Assembly: GCA_035626395.1 (NCBI GenBank)
Contig: DASPNR010000042.1
Location: 784,484 to 848,483, forward strand
DNA length: 64,000 bases
Source of the DNA: Candidatus Limnocylindrales bacterium
GTDB lineage: Bacteria; Desulfobacterota; Binatia; UBA1149; CAITLU01
Reading direction: 5' to 3'
Both the position numbers and the translations under genes were made by a program. Shown in pieces: positions 51,501-59,504 of this stretch; positions within the stretch are counted from its first letter, which is position 1; every line of letters begins with the position of its first letter. The notes under the pieces were generated by a model that saw only the letters and a list, made by a program, of their open reading frames with translations, searched no databases and had not been told where the DNA came from.

Positions 51501-53089
51501 ACGACGGCGGCGACAACAGCGACACCGTGCCGAATGCCTGCCGGGAGGATTGCACGCTGCCGAGCTGCGGCGACGATGTCGTCGACAGCGGCGAGCAGTG
51601 CGACAACGGAGGCGACAACAGCGACACGGTCCCGAACGCGTGCCGCACCGACTGCAGCAACGCCCACTGCGGCGATGACGTCGTCGACAACGGCGAGGCC
51701 TGCGACGACGGCGGCGACAACAGCGACACGGCCCCCAACGCGTGCCGCACGAGCTGCGCGCTGCCGTTCTGCGGCGACGATGTCGTCGACAGCGGCGAGC
51801 AGTGCGACGACGGCGTGGCCAACAGCAACACGCTGGGCGATGCCTGCCGCACCTCGTGCACGCTGCCGTCCTGCGGCGATGACGTCGTCGACAGCGGCGA
51901 GGAATGCGACAACGGCGGCGACAACAGCAACACCGCCCCCAACGCCTGCCGGAGCGACTGCGATGCGCCCTCCTGCGGCGACGGCGTCACCGACAACGGC
52001 GAGGGCTGCGACGACGGCAATGGCATCGACGACGACGCGTGCCGCAACAACTGCTCGCTGGCCAGCTGCGGCGACGGCGTGGTGCAGACGGGCGAGGAGT
52101 GCGACGACGACAACGAGTCCAACACCGATGCCTGCCTGAACACCTGTCTGGACGCGAGCTGCGGTGACGGTTACGAGCAGGCGAGCGTGGAGGAATGCGA
52201 CAACGGCATCCTCAACGACGACCAGACGCCGAATGCGTGCCGCGAGAACTGCACCGATCCGGAGTGCGGCGATGGCGTCACCGACAGCGGCGAGGCCTGC
52301 GATGACGACAACGGCGCGACCGGCGACGGCTGCCGCCCCGACTGCACCAGCGAAGTGTGCGGCGACGGCATCCGCGACGCCGGTGAGACCTGCGACGGCA
52401 GCCAGCTCGGCGGGCAGAGCTGTTCGGGCCTCGGCTACAGCAGCGGAACGCTCGGCTGCACGATGGGCTGCAACTACGACACCTCGGGTTGCATCACCGA
52501 CCCGTACTGCGGCGACGGCATGATCAACGACACCGGCGAGACCTGCGACGGCAGCAACCTGGGCGGCCTGACCTGCGCCGACCTTGGCTACGTCGGCGGC
52601 GCCCTGAGCTGCACCGGCCAGTGCGGGTACGACGAGATCGGCTGCTACCGCGCCTTCAACACCAAGTCGATCAAGCTCAGCGCGCTCAATGCGGGACCGG
52701 GCCAGCAGAAGCTCAAGCTCGGCAGCGACTCGATGATCGGCACCGGCGTCGTGTTCAACCCCTTCACCGAAGAGACGCAGATCGTGCTATCGGAGGAAGG
52801 CGAGGTGGTGTGGTCGGCCGTCATTCCGGCCGGCAGCGCCAACTGGAGCCTGGCGGGCAACACGGTCAAGTGGAAGTCGAAGACGGATCCGAGCGGTCTG
52901 ATGACGCTGTCGGTCGGACTTGCCGGGCAGCCGTTCGCGGTCAAGTTCAAGGCCAAGTACGCAACCGTCGAAGGTGCAGCGTTCGCTTCGCCGCTCGAGG
53001 TCACGTTCCGCGTCGGCGACGATACGTTCTTCGGGACGGTGCCGTGTACGACGCATATCGATGGCGACAAGATGTACTGCCGTTTCTGA
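48599..53089 (+). CDS. Giant secreted protein: beta-propeller, di-CxxCH cytochrome-type region, 12 Cys modules, beta-rich C-terminus
   Basis: A 1496-residue protein with a ribosome-binding site (GGGAGG) and signal peptide (VALLVLAAALVTATTGAVAA). Residues ~30-480 are YncE-like propeller repeats (GTLLFACNTPDARLEVFSI, NTEVWVVNHLSDSVSIVDVS, RLYVLTRFDNSVSIVNT). Two c-type heme sites, ACASCH (~511) and CNGCH (~668), sit in a region with LRGMDNHGPMHWRGDR and GFLHDGSTDTLFRFH, like di-heme oxidoreductases. Residues ~921-1352 hold 12 tandem Cys modules (10 of the CGDD.VDSGEQCD type with ~34-residue spacing and two CDGS.LGG variants). The last ~145 residues are the beta domain shared with the metalloprotease at 4669. 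Confidence 0.85.
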   Translation: MIAFNRRRRVALLVLAAALVTATTGAVAAPPSYTLFESGQVRPLAMSPDGTLLFACNTPDARLEVFSITGGGLAHVGAVPVGLEPVAVAARSNTEVWVVNHLSDSVSIVDVSTPSAPRVTRTLLVGDEPRDIVFAGSSGNRAFITTAHRGQNGGFDPQLTTAGIGRADVWVFDASNLGSTLGGTALTRLTLFGDTPRALTVSPDKSTVYAAVFHSGNKTTTLNEGRIPNGGQAAGGLPAPNTDHTGRAQPEVGLIVRHNGTAWVDELGRNWSSHVMFNLPDNDVFLINANTDPPSAVAGAAGLRKSVGTILFNMATNPVSGKVYVSNLESRNEVRFEGPGIFADTTVRGHIAESRITVIDGTTITPRHLNKHINYDSCCAPNPSTENSNSLAFPLEMVVSSDGATMYVAAHGSRKIGVFSTAEIESNTFVPDDADHIAVTGGGPAGLVLDEARGRLYVLTRFDNSVSIVNTALGVETAHVPLHNPEYESITAGRRFLYDAAHTSSHGDSACASCHIFGDFDSLAWDLGNPDDELLNNPGPFVVGPFNDPDFHPMKGPMTTQSLRGMDNHGPMHWRGDRTGGNDASSAQPNSGAFDEDASFKKFNGAFSGLLGRASDLTSEEMQQFTDFILQVNYPPNPIRALDNTLTAAAQSGSNFFFGATSDTFQNCNGCHVTNAAGNAQFDIERPGFFGSDGRSSFENETQIFKVAHLRNMYQKVGMFGMASVGFFNSGDNGHKGDQIRGFGFLHDGSTDTLFRFHQATVFNQGSFNSGGFSSDTQRRNMEQFMLQFPSNHAPIVGQQITRTSTNGATVDPRMTLLVQRATAGECDLIAKGTVAAEARGWVFSSGSFTSDRASEGTISDASLRALANTAGQEITYTCTPLGSGVRAGIDRDEDGYRDRDELDAGANPANPNSYPGSEPTCGDGIQDAGEQCDNGNANSDTTPNACREDCTLPGCGDDVTDSGEQCDDGGDNSDTVPNACREDCTLPSCGDDVVDSGEQCDNGGDNSDTVPNACRTDCSNAHCGDDVVDNGEACDDGGDNSDTAPNACRTSCALPFCGDDVVDSGEQCDDGVANSNTLGDACRTSCTLPSCGDDVVDSGEECDNGGDNSNTAPNACRSDCDAPSCGDGVTDNGEGCDDGNGIDDDACRNNCSLASCGDGVVQTGEECDDDNESNTDACLNTCLDASCGDGYEQASVEECDNGILNDDQTPNACRENCTDPECGDGVTDSGEACDDDNGATGDGCRPDCTSEVCGDGIRDAGETCDGSQLGGQSCSGLGYSSGTLGCTMGCNYDTSGCITDPYCGDGMINDTGETCDGSNLGGLTCADLGYVGGALSCTGQCGYDEIGCYRAFNTKSIKLSALNAGPGQQKLKLGSDSMIGTGVVFNPFTEETQIVLSEEGEVVWSAVIPAGSANWSLAGNTVKWKSKTDPSGLMTLSVGLAGQPFAVKFKAKYATVEGAAFASPLEVTFRVGDDTFFGTVPCTTHIDGDKMYCRF
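51361..52654 (+). repeat. Tandem coding repeats (DUF4215 modules), about 102-bp period
   Basis: Inside the 1496-residue gene, 12 modules follow one another. The first six have near-identical DNA (TGCGGCGACGATGTCGTCGA...GGCGAGCAGTGCGAC) and a period of about 102 bp; the later ones diverge in length. Each module has four Cys and a DGG or DNG turn. Such arrays can expand or contract by recombination, so copy number may vary between strains. Confidence 0.85.
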
Positions 53090-53100
53090 TTCAAGAGCGG

Positions 53101-53190
53101 GGCGGCCTCGCATAGCGCCCCGTCTACTTCGTTGGACGGCTCGGGGCTCGCTCCAGCGGGCCTCCAGCCCGCTTGCGCTCACGCCTCGCC
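53101..53190 (+). repeat. 90-bp direct repeat, copy 1
   Basis: This block is repeated at 53239-53328 with one base difference (82 bp from CGCATAGCGC onward appear identical). It includes a hairpin GCGGGC-CTCCA-GCCCGC and two further short inverted stretches. It sits between convergent genes and could also act as a terminator. Confidence 0.85.
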
Positions 53191-53238
53191 GTCCGCCTCG
53201 TATCCGTGGCACTCTGCGCGGCCGCTCTTGAAACCGCG

Positions 53239-53328
53239 GGCGGCCGCGCATAGCGCCCCGTCTACTTCGTTGGACGGCTCGGGGCTCGCTCCAGCGGGCC
53301 TCCAGCCCGCTTGCGCTCACGCCTCGCC
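53239..53328 (+). repeat. 90-bp direct repeat, copy 2
   Basis: Second copy of the block at 53101-53190, offset by 138 bp, ending directly at the stop codon of the convergent sulfatase-like gene (53329). The 48-bp spacer is unrelated. Copies this similar point to a recent local duplication or to a dispersed repeat family. Confidence 0.85.
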
Positions 53329-55740
53329 CTATTGCGCGTAGCCCAATGCCCGCAGTCGTTCCATGTGGGCCGGGGCCGAGGGGATGGCGGGCGCGCTGGC
53401 TCGAGTCATCTTTTGCCAGGCTTCGATGTTGATCGTCTGGAGGGTCTTCAGGAGGCTGCCTGTTCGCATCTGCAGCAGCCGCTGCGTGACGGGGTCCGTG
53501 CCGATCTCGGTACCGTAGCTTTCCGCCGTATCGAAGAAGCGCACCGGCGGGCGGGGCAGCTCCTCGGCCCCGGCGATCGTCTTGGCAGTGAACCAGGCCT
53601 GGTCGGAGAGGCACGCGAGCATGATCTGCAGGCCGCCCGTGAAGACCGAGCCGCAATCGCGCGCGCTGCGGCCGCCGCGCTCGAGCTCGGGCTCTTCGCT
53701 GACGAAGACTCGCGCAGTGCGTCCCGACTTCAGCGACAGCAGCGAGGCGCCGTGCATGGCAAGCGCCGAGGCGTCGATGCCGGTGAGCTCGAGCAGCGTC
53801 GGCATCACGTCCAGGAGGGGCACGGGAGTCTGCACCCGCCGGTGCGACTGAACGCCGGGGCCGGACAGCAGCAGCGGCACGCGCGTCACTTCGAGATGCC
53901 CCGGCGGGTGATGGCGCCACATGCCGCCGTGCTCGCCGAGATACTCGCCGTGATCGGCGAGCACCGCCAGGATCGAGGTGTCCAGGTGTCCGTGGTGCTC
54001 CATCCACGCGACGAAAGAAGCGAGCGCGGCATCGGTGCCCGCGACTTCGGCGTCGTAGAGCGATCGGCGCACCGAGGCCGTCGGGCGCTCCAGCCATGGC
54101 GGATCGATGAAGCGGTCGATCTCGAGCAGGAGCTCGCCCTCGGCCTGCGGCAGCTCCGGCCGAAGCTCGGGATCGAACGGGCCGTGAGGGTCGAGCACAT
54201 GCACGTAGGCGAAGTACGGCCGCCGCTGCTGCGCCTCGATCCATTGACGGGCCAGCTCGAGCACTGCGTGCGCAGACGTCCCGGCCTGCTCTTCGTCGAC
54301 GAGCACGTCGAAGCCCTGGTGCAGCCCGGCATAGGCGCCGGCATTGCCGTTCTGGATGAAGGACGCGGTCTGGTACCCGCACGCCCGCAGCACCTCGGCC
54401 AGTGTCACGTATTCGTCGCGCAGAAAGTCGGAGAAGTCCCAGGTACCGGTGGCACTGGGGAGCAGCGAGGTCATCAGCGAGGGCACGCTGGACCTGGTCT
54501 GCGGCGCCTGCGCAAAGGCGCGCTCGAACACGACTCCGCGCGCGGCGATGCGATCGTGGCCCGGTGAGGCGACCGGCCCGCCGTACAGCGCCAGACGGTC
54601 CGGGCGCAGCGCATCTTCCACGATCATGACGACGGAAGGCGGCGCCTGGCCGTCCTCGCCGTCGCTGCGAATGACCGGCGAGCTCCACAATGCGATCGAA
54701 TCGGCCTCGGTGCGCGCGCTCAGCTGCACGCTGACGCTCCTTCCCGCCCATCGCGACAGGTCCACGCGCACGTCATCCCAGCCGACGCCGCTGTCGATCT
54801 GCTTGAGCAGATCGTAGCTCCTGTCGCCTTCGAGCAGCGTCATGGCGAACTCGGTGCTGCCGTCGGTGCCGAGCACGCCGAGGCCCGCCTCGAACACCGG
54901 TGCCTGCGCCGGCAGGACGATGTCGTATCGCAACGTGTGCGCGGGTACCTGGAAGAGCGCGCGCCGCAGCTCGCCGCCGAGCTTCTCGTAGGTGACGCCA
55001 TAGCCGGAGGAGGGATAGCGATGCTTCCACGAATGCACGCGGACGCGACGCAGATACACCGGCGTGGTTCCATCGGCTCGCGCCGACACGAAAAGCCGCC
55101 GCACGACGGCGCCGGCTTCCAGCCCTCGCTCCAGGGCCTTGGCTGCGTCGATCGAATAGGTGTGAAAGCGGCCGTCGGCGATCAGGTCGATGCGCGACTT
55201 GTCACGAACCAGTCGCATCGCGTCCTCTTCATCGCTCCATCCCACCAGAAGATGCGCGGGCGCAGCCGTGCTTGCCTCGATTTCGATCGTACCGATCTGT
55301 TCCTTGGGAATGGCCAACGCGGCGGCGGTTCGCAGCTGTCCTGCATGCAACGCCAGCGCGCCCTGGGCGGCCTGAAACCGCGCATCCTCGTCGACGGGTT
55401 CGAAGCCGGCGGCTCCACGCGAGAAGTCGGCTTCGAACAGCGTCATGGCGGCGCTGGCGTTGACGGAGGCCTCACCGGCCGCCGCGGCGCTCGGTGGCGT
55501 CTCGTCCAGGCGCAGCACGCGCATGTAGGGACAGGAGCGGCGCACCGCCGCGAGCGCCTCCTGCTGATAGGCGGGGCCGGCGCGATCACGGAAGCGCTCG
55601 GCAGCGTCGATGAGCGTGCCGCGGCCTCGTTCGATGTCGAACAGCCCCACCGTGCGCCCTCGGACGGCCACGACGGCGACGATGATGGCCACGGTCAGGC
55701 AGAGAATGATCGTCGCGATTCTGGCGGCGGAGGTGGCCAC
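53329..55740 (-). CDS. Sulfatase-like hydrolase with large N-terminal beta domain
   Basis: An 803-residue protein with a signal anchor (IATIILCLTVAIIVAVVAV). Residues ~100-370 look like beta domains (FEADFSRGAAGFEPV, HTLRYDIVLPAQAP). The alkaline-phosphatase-type sulfatase domain starts at VVMIVEDALRPDRLALYGG (metal-binding Asp) and has SSVPSLMTSLLPS, HVLDPHGPFDP, LAVLADHGEYLGEHGGMWRHHPPG and VPLLLSGPG. The nucleophile region is SSVPSLM rather than C/S-x-P-x-R: Ser is present but the Arg is missing. It may therefore be a phosphoglycerol- or phosphoethanolamine-transferase-like member, or an Ser-type sulfatase. It is probably periplasmic and membrane-anchored. Confidence 0.8.
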   Translation of the reverse strand: MATSAARIATIILCLTVAIIVAVVAVRGRTVGLFDIERGRGTLIDAAERFRDRAGPAYQQEALAAVRRSCPYMRVLRLDETPPSAAAAGEASVNASAAMTLFEADFSRGAAGFEPVDEDARFQAAQGALALHAGQLRTAAALAIPKEQIGTIEIEASTAAPAHLLVGWSDEEDAMRLVRDKSRIDLIADGRFHTYSIDAAKALERGLEAGAVVRRLFVSARADGTTPVYLRRVRVHSWKHRYPSSGYGVTYEKLGGELRRALFQVPAHTLRYDIVLPAQAPVFEAGLGVLGTDGSTEFAMTLLEGDRSYDLLKQIDSGVGWDDVRVDLSRWAGRSVSVQLSARTEADSIALWSSPVIRSDGEDGQAPPSVVMIVEDALRPDRLALYGGPVASPGHDRIAARGVVFERAFAQAPQTRSSVPSLMTSLLPSATGTWDFSDFLRDEYVTLAEVLRACGYQTASFIQNGNAGAYAGLHQGFDVLVDEEQAGTSAHAVLELARQWIEAQQRRPYFAYVHVLDPHGPFDPELRPELPQAEGELLLEIDRFIDPPWLERPTASVRRSLYDAEVAGTDAALASFVAWMEHHGHLDTSILAVLADHGEYLGEHGGMWRHHPPGHLEVTRVPLLLSGPGVQSHRRVQTPVPLLDVMPTLLELTGIDASALAMHGASLLSLKSGRTARVFVSEEPELERGGRSARDCGSVFTGGLQIMLACLSDQAWFTAKTIAGAEELPRPPVRFFDTAESYGTEIGTDPVTQRLLQMRTGSLLKTLQTINIEAWQKMTRASAPAIPSAPAHMERLRALGYAQ

Positions 55741-55847
55741 GGGGGAGGGCCGGCATTACCAAAAGGGCTGTGGCGGAGAAACCGGCGGCGTTGGCAGGAG
55801 GCGAGGCGAGGCGCGGCGGCGGCGCGCTGCCGCGCCTCGCCCTCGCA

Positions 55848-56057
55848 TCAATCCTCGTATTTGAAGGAGACGCGCACCTTGGCGCGATACTGCGCGACCT
55901 TGCCATCCTCGATGGTCATGTCGAGCTCACGCACTTCGGCCACGCGCAGATCGCGCAAGGTCTTGGAAGCCTTGGTAATTGCTGCGGCCGCGGCCTGTTC
56001 CCACGAATCCGTGCTGGTGCCCACGAGTTCGATGATCTTGTAGACGCTTTCACTCAT
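55848..56057 (-). CDS. Dodecin family flavin-binding protein
   Basis: A 69-residue protein (MSESVYKIIELVGTSTDSWE...) with the compact alpha-beta pattern of dodecins: EQAAAAAITKASKTLRDLRV, then two strands (VAEVRELDMTIEDGKVAQYR, AKVRVSFKYED). Trp19 in TDSWEQA is the conserved residue that stacks on the bound flavin. Dodecins assemble as hollow dodecamers that store riboflavin or FMN. The start has an AAGGAG site. Confidence 0.93.
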   Translation of the reverse strand: MSESVYKIIELVGTSTDSWEQAAAAAITKASKTLRDLRVAEVRELDMTIEDGKVAQYRAKVRVSFKYED

Positions 56058-56303
56058 GCCTGAGCTCCTTGTCGTTTTCGGTGCGGTAGAGCCCCGCCAC
56101 TGCACGCGCGGCGGCAGTGCGAGCGTGGCGATGCTAGTACGCCGCAGGCCGCGCTGACAATGACTGCGACCCTGGGTGCCGCGCGTTCTCCCCGATGGGG
56201 CGGGGCCGGCGGCGGTGTGGGAGCGAGAAATGTCCATGCGGTTCGGAATCAGGCCAAATACCGGTTGCTGGCCTCGAACAGGCCATTGCATGATGCAGGA
56301 CCG

Positions 56304-56960
56304 ATGAGAGCCTTTCCCGGACTCGCAGAATCCCCTTCCGACGACGAGCTCTACTCCCTGGCCGGATTCCTGGCGCAGCGCCCGTGCTCACGGCGCGCCA
56401 TGAGCCTGGAGGAAGTGCACGGGTTCCTGACCGCTCTGCACTGTGTGCCGGGGCCGCTTCCGCCTCTGGTGTGGCTGCCGGTGATTTTCGGCGGCGACGT
56501 CGAGCGAGCTTCGGGCGCCACCGGTGCACACATGATCGGTGTGGTGATGCGTCTGAGCAACGAGATCGCGCGCTCTCTCTTCGACAGCAGCAACCAGGAA
56601 GCGTTCGAGCCCTTGATCGCCTTTCCCGGCACCTGCGAGCGCGTCTCGGCCGCCGGCTGGTGCGACGGCTATCTGACCGGGCTCGACGTCAAAGCCCGCG
56701 CGTGGATCGAGCACATCGAAGAAGACGGCGAGATGCGACGCGTCCTTTGTCCCATCATCGCCCTGTCTTCACGCTTCCAGAACGTGCTCGACTGCATCGA
56801 GGACGACGAAGCCGACGAGGACGAGGACGGCGCGGGTGACGACGAGGAGCTGGAGGCGATGCTGCCGACGGCGGTCCTCGCCGCCTACACCTACTGGCGG
56901 ATCTCCGACGTCGTCGTCGAGGACGATCTCCAGGCCGAGAGCGCAACCGCGGCCAGCTGA
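56304..56960 (+). CDS. UPF0149/YecA-like family protein
   Basis: A 218-residue protein starting at MRAFPGLAESPSDDEL behind CAGGA. The family pattern is clear: ELYSLAGFLAQRP, MSLEEVHGFLTALHCVPGPLPP, then WCDGYLTGLDVKARAW and the acidic DCIEDDEADEDEDGAGDDEE stretch. UPF0149 proteins often carry a C-terminal SEC-C metal site, but it is absent here. Function unknown. The 3' end overlaps the convergent permease gene by 70 bp. Confidence 0.85.
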   Translation: MRAFPGLAESPSDDELYSLAGFLAQRPCSRRAMSLEEVHGFLTALHCVPGPLPPLVWLPVIFGGDVERASGATGAHMIGVVMRLSNEIARSLFDSSNQEAFEPLIAFPGTCERVSAAGWCDGYLTGLDVKARAWIEHIEEDGEMRRVLCPIIALSSRFQNVLDCIEDDEADEDEDGAGDDEELEAMLPTAVLAAYTYWRISDVVVEDDLQAESATAAS

Positions 56961-58543
56961 GCCGCGATCACCACCGCCGCCGTTTGCGACAGCGGCATCC
57001 ACGCCACCGTCACCATCCACGCAAGATGCGCAAGCGCCGCTGCGCCCGCGCCGTGGCGCCGTGCAATCAGTCCGAGCGCCAGCGACGCCGGCAGCGCCGA
57101 CAACGGATCGAACGGAGAGACGGCGATGGCCCACAGCAGCGTGGCGAGCAGCCATCCCGACCGCGGCGCGAGAACGAAACGATACAGCCAGGTCTGACCT
57201 AGGATCGCCACGAGCGCGGACATCGGAGCCGCGGTGAAGTCGGGCACGGCAGCCGACAGCAGCCGCTCGGCAAGCGGCTGCGCCCACGCGGGCGGCGCGG
57301 CGATGCGCATCACGAGCGGCCCCGCCATCCCGAGCAGCACGCCCACGGCGAGCGCCACGAACGCTCCTCGCGCATCGATGCGCGACCACGGCAGGCGGCC
57401 TTCGCGCGCACAGGCGAGCAGAGCGCAGCCGAGCAGCGCGGCGCCGCCTGCCAGATGCGAGGTCGCCAGAGGCGCGGTCGCCTGAGGGTTTCCGGCGAGG
57501 ATCCAGACGGCCGGTCCTGCCACTGCAAGCCACCACAGGATCGTCGCGACGCTGGCAAGACCGATGGCGCCGTGTCGGCGCACGCTGCCGGCGGCGTCGA
57601 AGCGGTCGAGATCGGCGCCGGTGCGCACGAGCAGCCACGAAGTGAACAGCGCGGTGCCGGCTCCGGCCGCCATCACGTCCACGCCGCGGTCGAGCATGTC
57701 GGCCGCCACCAGCAGCGGCCCGCCGAGCGGCACGAGCGCCGACAACGCCGGCGAGATGGAGTGGAACGACCACGCCAGCCCCGCCATCACGCTGGCCGCC
57801 GCCGGCAGCACGCGCATCGGCGCCGCAGCGCCGCCGACGACATCATCGACCAGGCGCACCAGCCACATGCCGAGAGCCACGGCGCAACCGATGAACATGG
57901 GCAGACCCAGCAGCCACAGTCCGGCTTGCTGCACGCCGCTGAAGATGGAGGTCGCTGCGGCCACAAGCGCGGTCAACGTCGCCCATGCGGTCCACGTCAG
58001 CCATTTGCCGCCGATCAGCTCGGCGCGCGAGATTCCCGCCGACAGGAGAACCTCGAGCGTGCGCCGCGCGCGCTCGCCGGGCAACGCTTCGGCCAGCGGC
58101 CCCGTGAGCAGGGAGATTGCGACGATCGCGATCAGGATGGACCTGCCGGGCAGGCGCACCGGCGGCCGATAGCGCCGCACCTCGACGCGGCTGTCGCCGG
58201 GCAGGGTTTCCAGCACCGCGCGCAGGTCGTCGGGAACGTCGGGCGCGCGCACGCGCACGGGCGCTTCGGCGACGATCTCGGCCTCGCCGAGCGGCGAGAG
58301 CTCGAGCCTTCCCTGCAGCGCAGCCGGCACCATTCCGCGAACGGCGATGGGCTTGCTCGACACGGGCGCGGCCGGAGCGTGGCGGCGGCCGGCGGTGCCG
58401 ACGTTGGACAGCGGGCTCGGGATAAGGCCCGCCGGCAGCAGCAGCGCGAGCGCGAGCAGCAGAAAGCGCCGCCCCTGCTTGCCCGCGTTGTGGCTGCGCA
58501 GCTCGTAGCGGGCCACCGCCAGCAGGCGTGCCGGTCGTATCAT
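56891..58543 (-). CDS. ABC-2-type transporter permease (second permease)
   Basis: A 550-residue protein starting MIRPARLLAVARYELRSHN behind GAGGA, with about 12 hydrophobic helices. A large soluble loop (~60-145; ARRHAPAAPVSSKPI, DVPDDLRAVLETLPGDSRVEVRR) separates helix 1 from the bundle, typical of ABC-2/NatB-like permeases. RARRTLEVLLSAGISRAELIGGK is the cytoplasmic coupling-helix region. It is the last gene of ATPase-permease-permease and overlaps permease 1 only if the upstream GTG (58561) is used. The substrate may be Na+, an antibiotic, a lipid or a peptide. Confidence 0.85.
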   Translation of the reverse strand: MIRPARLLAVARYELRSHNAGKQGRRFLLLALALLLPAGLIPSPLSNVGTAGRRHAPAAPVSSKPIAVRGMVPAALQGRLELSPLGEAEIVAEAPVRVRAPDVPDDLRAVLETLPGDSRVEVRRYRPPVRLPGRSILIAIVAISLLTGPLAEALPGERARRTLEVLLSAGISRAELIGGKWLTWTAWATLTALVAAATSIFSGVQQAGLWLLGLPMFIGCAVALGMWLVRLVDDVVGGAAAPMRVLPAAASVMAGLAWSFHSISPALSALVPLGGPLLVAADMLDRGVDVMAAGAGTALFTSWLLVRTGADLDRFDAAGSVRRHGAIGLASVATILWWLAVAGPAVWILAGNPQATAPLATSHLAGGAALLGCALLACAREGRLPWSRIDARGAFVALAVGVLLGMAGPLVMRIAAPPAWAQPLAERLLSAAVPDFTAAPMSALVAILGQTWLYRFVLAPRSGWLLATLLWAIAVSPFDPLSALPASLALGLIARRHGAGAAALAHLAWMVTVAWMPLSQTAAVVIAAQLAAVALSAWRSSSTTTSEIRQ

Positions 58544-58553
58544 CGCGGCGTCC

Positions 58554-59501
58554 TCACACACACTCGCGATTGCGGAAATCGGCCGTCACCAGCAGCACCG
58601 CCGCCGCGGCGCCGGCGGCAACGAGATAGGAAGGCACCGCGCCATGCATGAACGAGCCCAGGGAGAGCAGGGGAAGGAAACGGCCGATGCCAGGTTGCCA
58701 CCAGCCGACCGCCATCAACGCCATCGTCGCGGTCAGCGCGCGGGAGAGCGGTCCGGAAAACCCTTTCTCGGCCGATCCGCGTGCCATCATCGCAAAGCCG
58801 ATGGCGCCGCCTGCCACCGCCGCGCTGGTTCCCACGACCAGCCAGCGCGTCAGATGATCGATGGCCATGAGCGAGTCGACGACGAGGAGGCTTACGATGA
58901 GGGCCGGGCTGAGCACTGCCGTCAGTGCGAGCACGCGCGCGCACGCATGCATCCAGACCGGAACGGGCAGCGCCAGCTCGGCTTCGAGCGCACCGTTGGA
59001 ACGGTCGCGATACAGCGCACCGGCGCCCATCACCACGCCGTACAGCGTGAACAGCAAGGCGATGATGCCGGCCAGCAATGCCGCCTGATTGCGAACGTCG
59101 CCCGGGCGCGCCTCCAGCGGCGGAATCTCGAGTCGCCAGCGATCGCCGGCGGCCTCGCGCAGCACCGATTCGGCGCGGTGCGTGGCACGCCCGCCCCAGG
59201 TCCTGCCGAGGACATAGATGTCGCCCTCGCGCCAGATCGCACGCGTGGCCTGCCCCGTCAGCAGCAGCGGCTCGGGATTCTCGACGACGAATACGCGAAA
59301 GCCGTCGGTCTGAAGGGGAGCGACCAGCTCGGGTGTCGAGACGTAGACGTCGGGCGTCGTGCCCCAGGCCGCATAGGCGCCGGCGGTTCCGACCAGGGCC
59401 AGCGAGGCGAGCAGGCCCGGCCAGGCCATTGCACGCACGACCAGGCCTTCGCGCAGCAGCCGCAGCAGCACGGCCAGAGTCAGGAACGAGAGCGCGCGCA
59501 T
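58554..59501 (-). CDS. ABC-2-type transporter permease (first permease)
   Basis: A 315-residue membrane protein with one N-terminal helix (LVGTAGAYAAW), an extracytoplasmic domain (~50-150) and five helices at the C-terminus (AALLAGIIALLFTLYGVVMGAGALYRDR, VLALTAVLSPALIVSLLVV, LVVGTSAAVAGGAIGFA). YRDRSNGALEAELALPV is the coupling helix motif found before helix 3 in ABC-2 permeases. The start follows the ATPase stop by 3 bp, so translation is coupled. It likely pairs with the 550-residue permease as a heterodimer. Confidence 0.88.
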   Translation of the reverse strand: MRALSFLTLAVLLRLLREGLVVRAMAWPGLLASLALVGTAGAYAAWGTTPDVYVSTPELVAPLQTDGFRVFVVENPEPLLLTGQATRAIWREGDIYVLGRTWGGRATHRAESVLREAAGDRWRLEIPPLEARPGDVRNQAALLAGIIALLFTLYGVVMGAGALYRDRSNGALEAELALPVPVWMHACARVLALTAVLSPALIVSLLVVDSLMAIDHLTRWLVVGTSAAVAGGAIGFAMMARGSAEKGFSGPLSRALTATMALMAVGWWQPGIGRFLPLLSLGSFMHGAVPSYLVAAGAAAAVLLVTADFRNRECV

Positions 59502-59504
59502 CGG

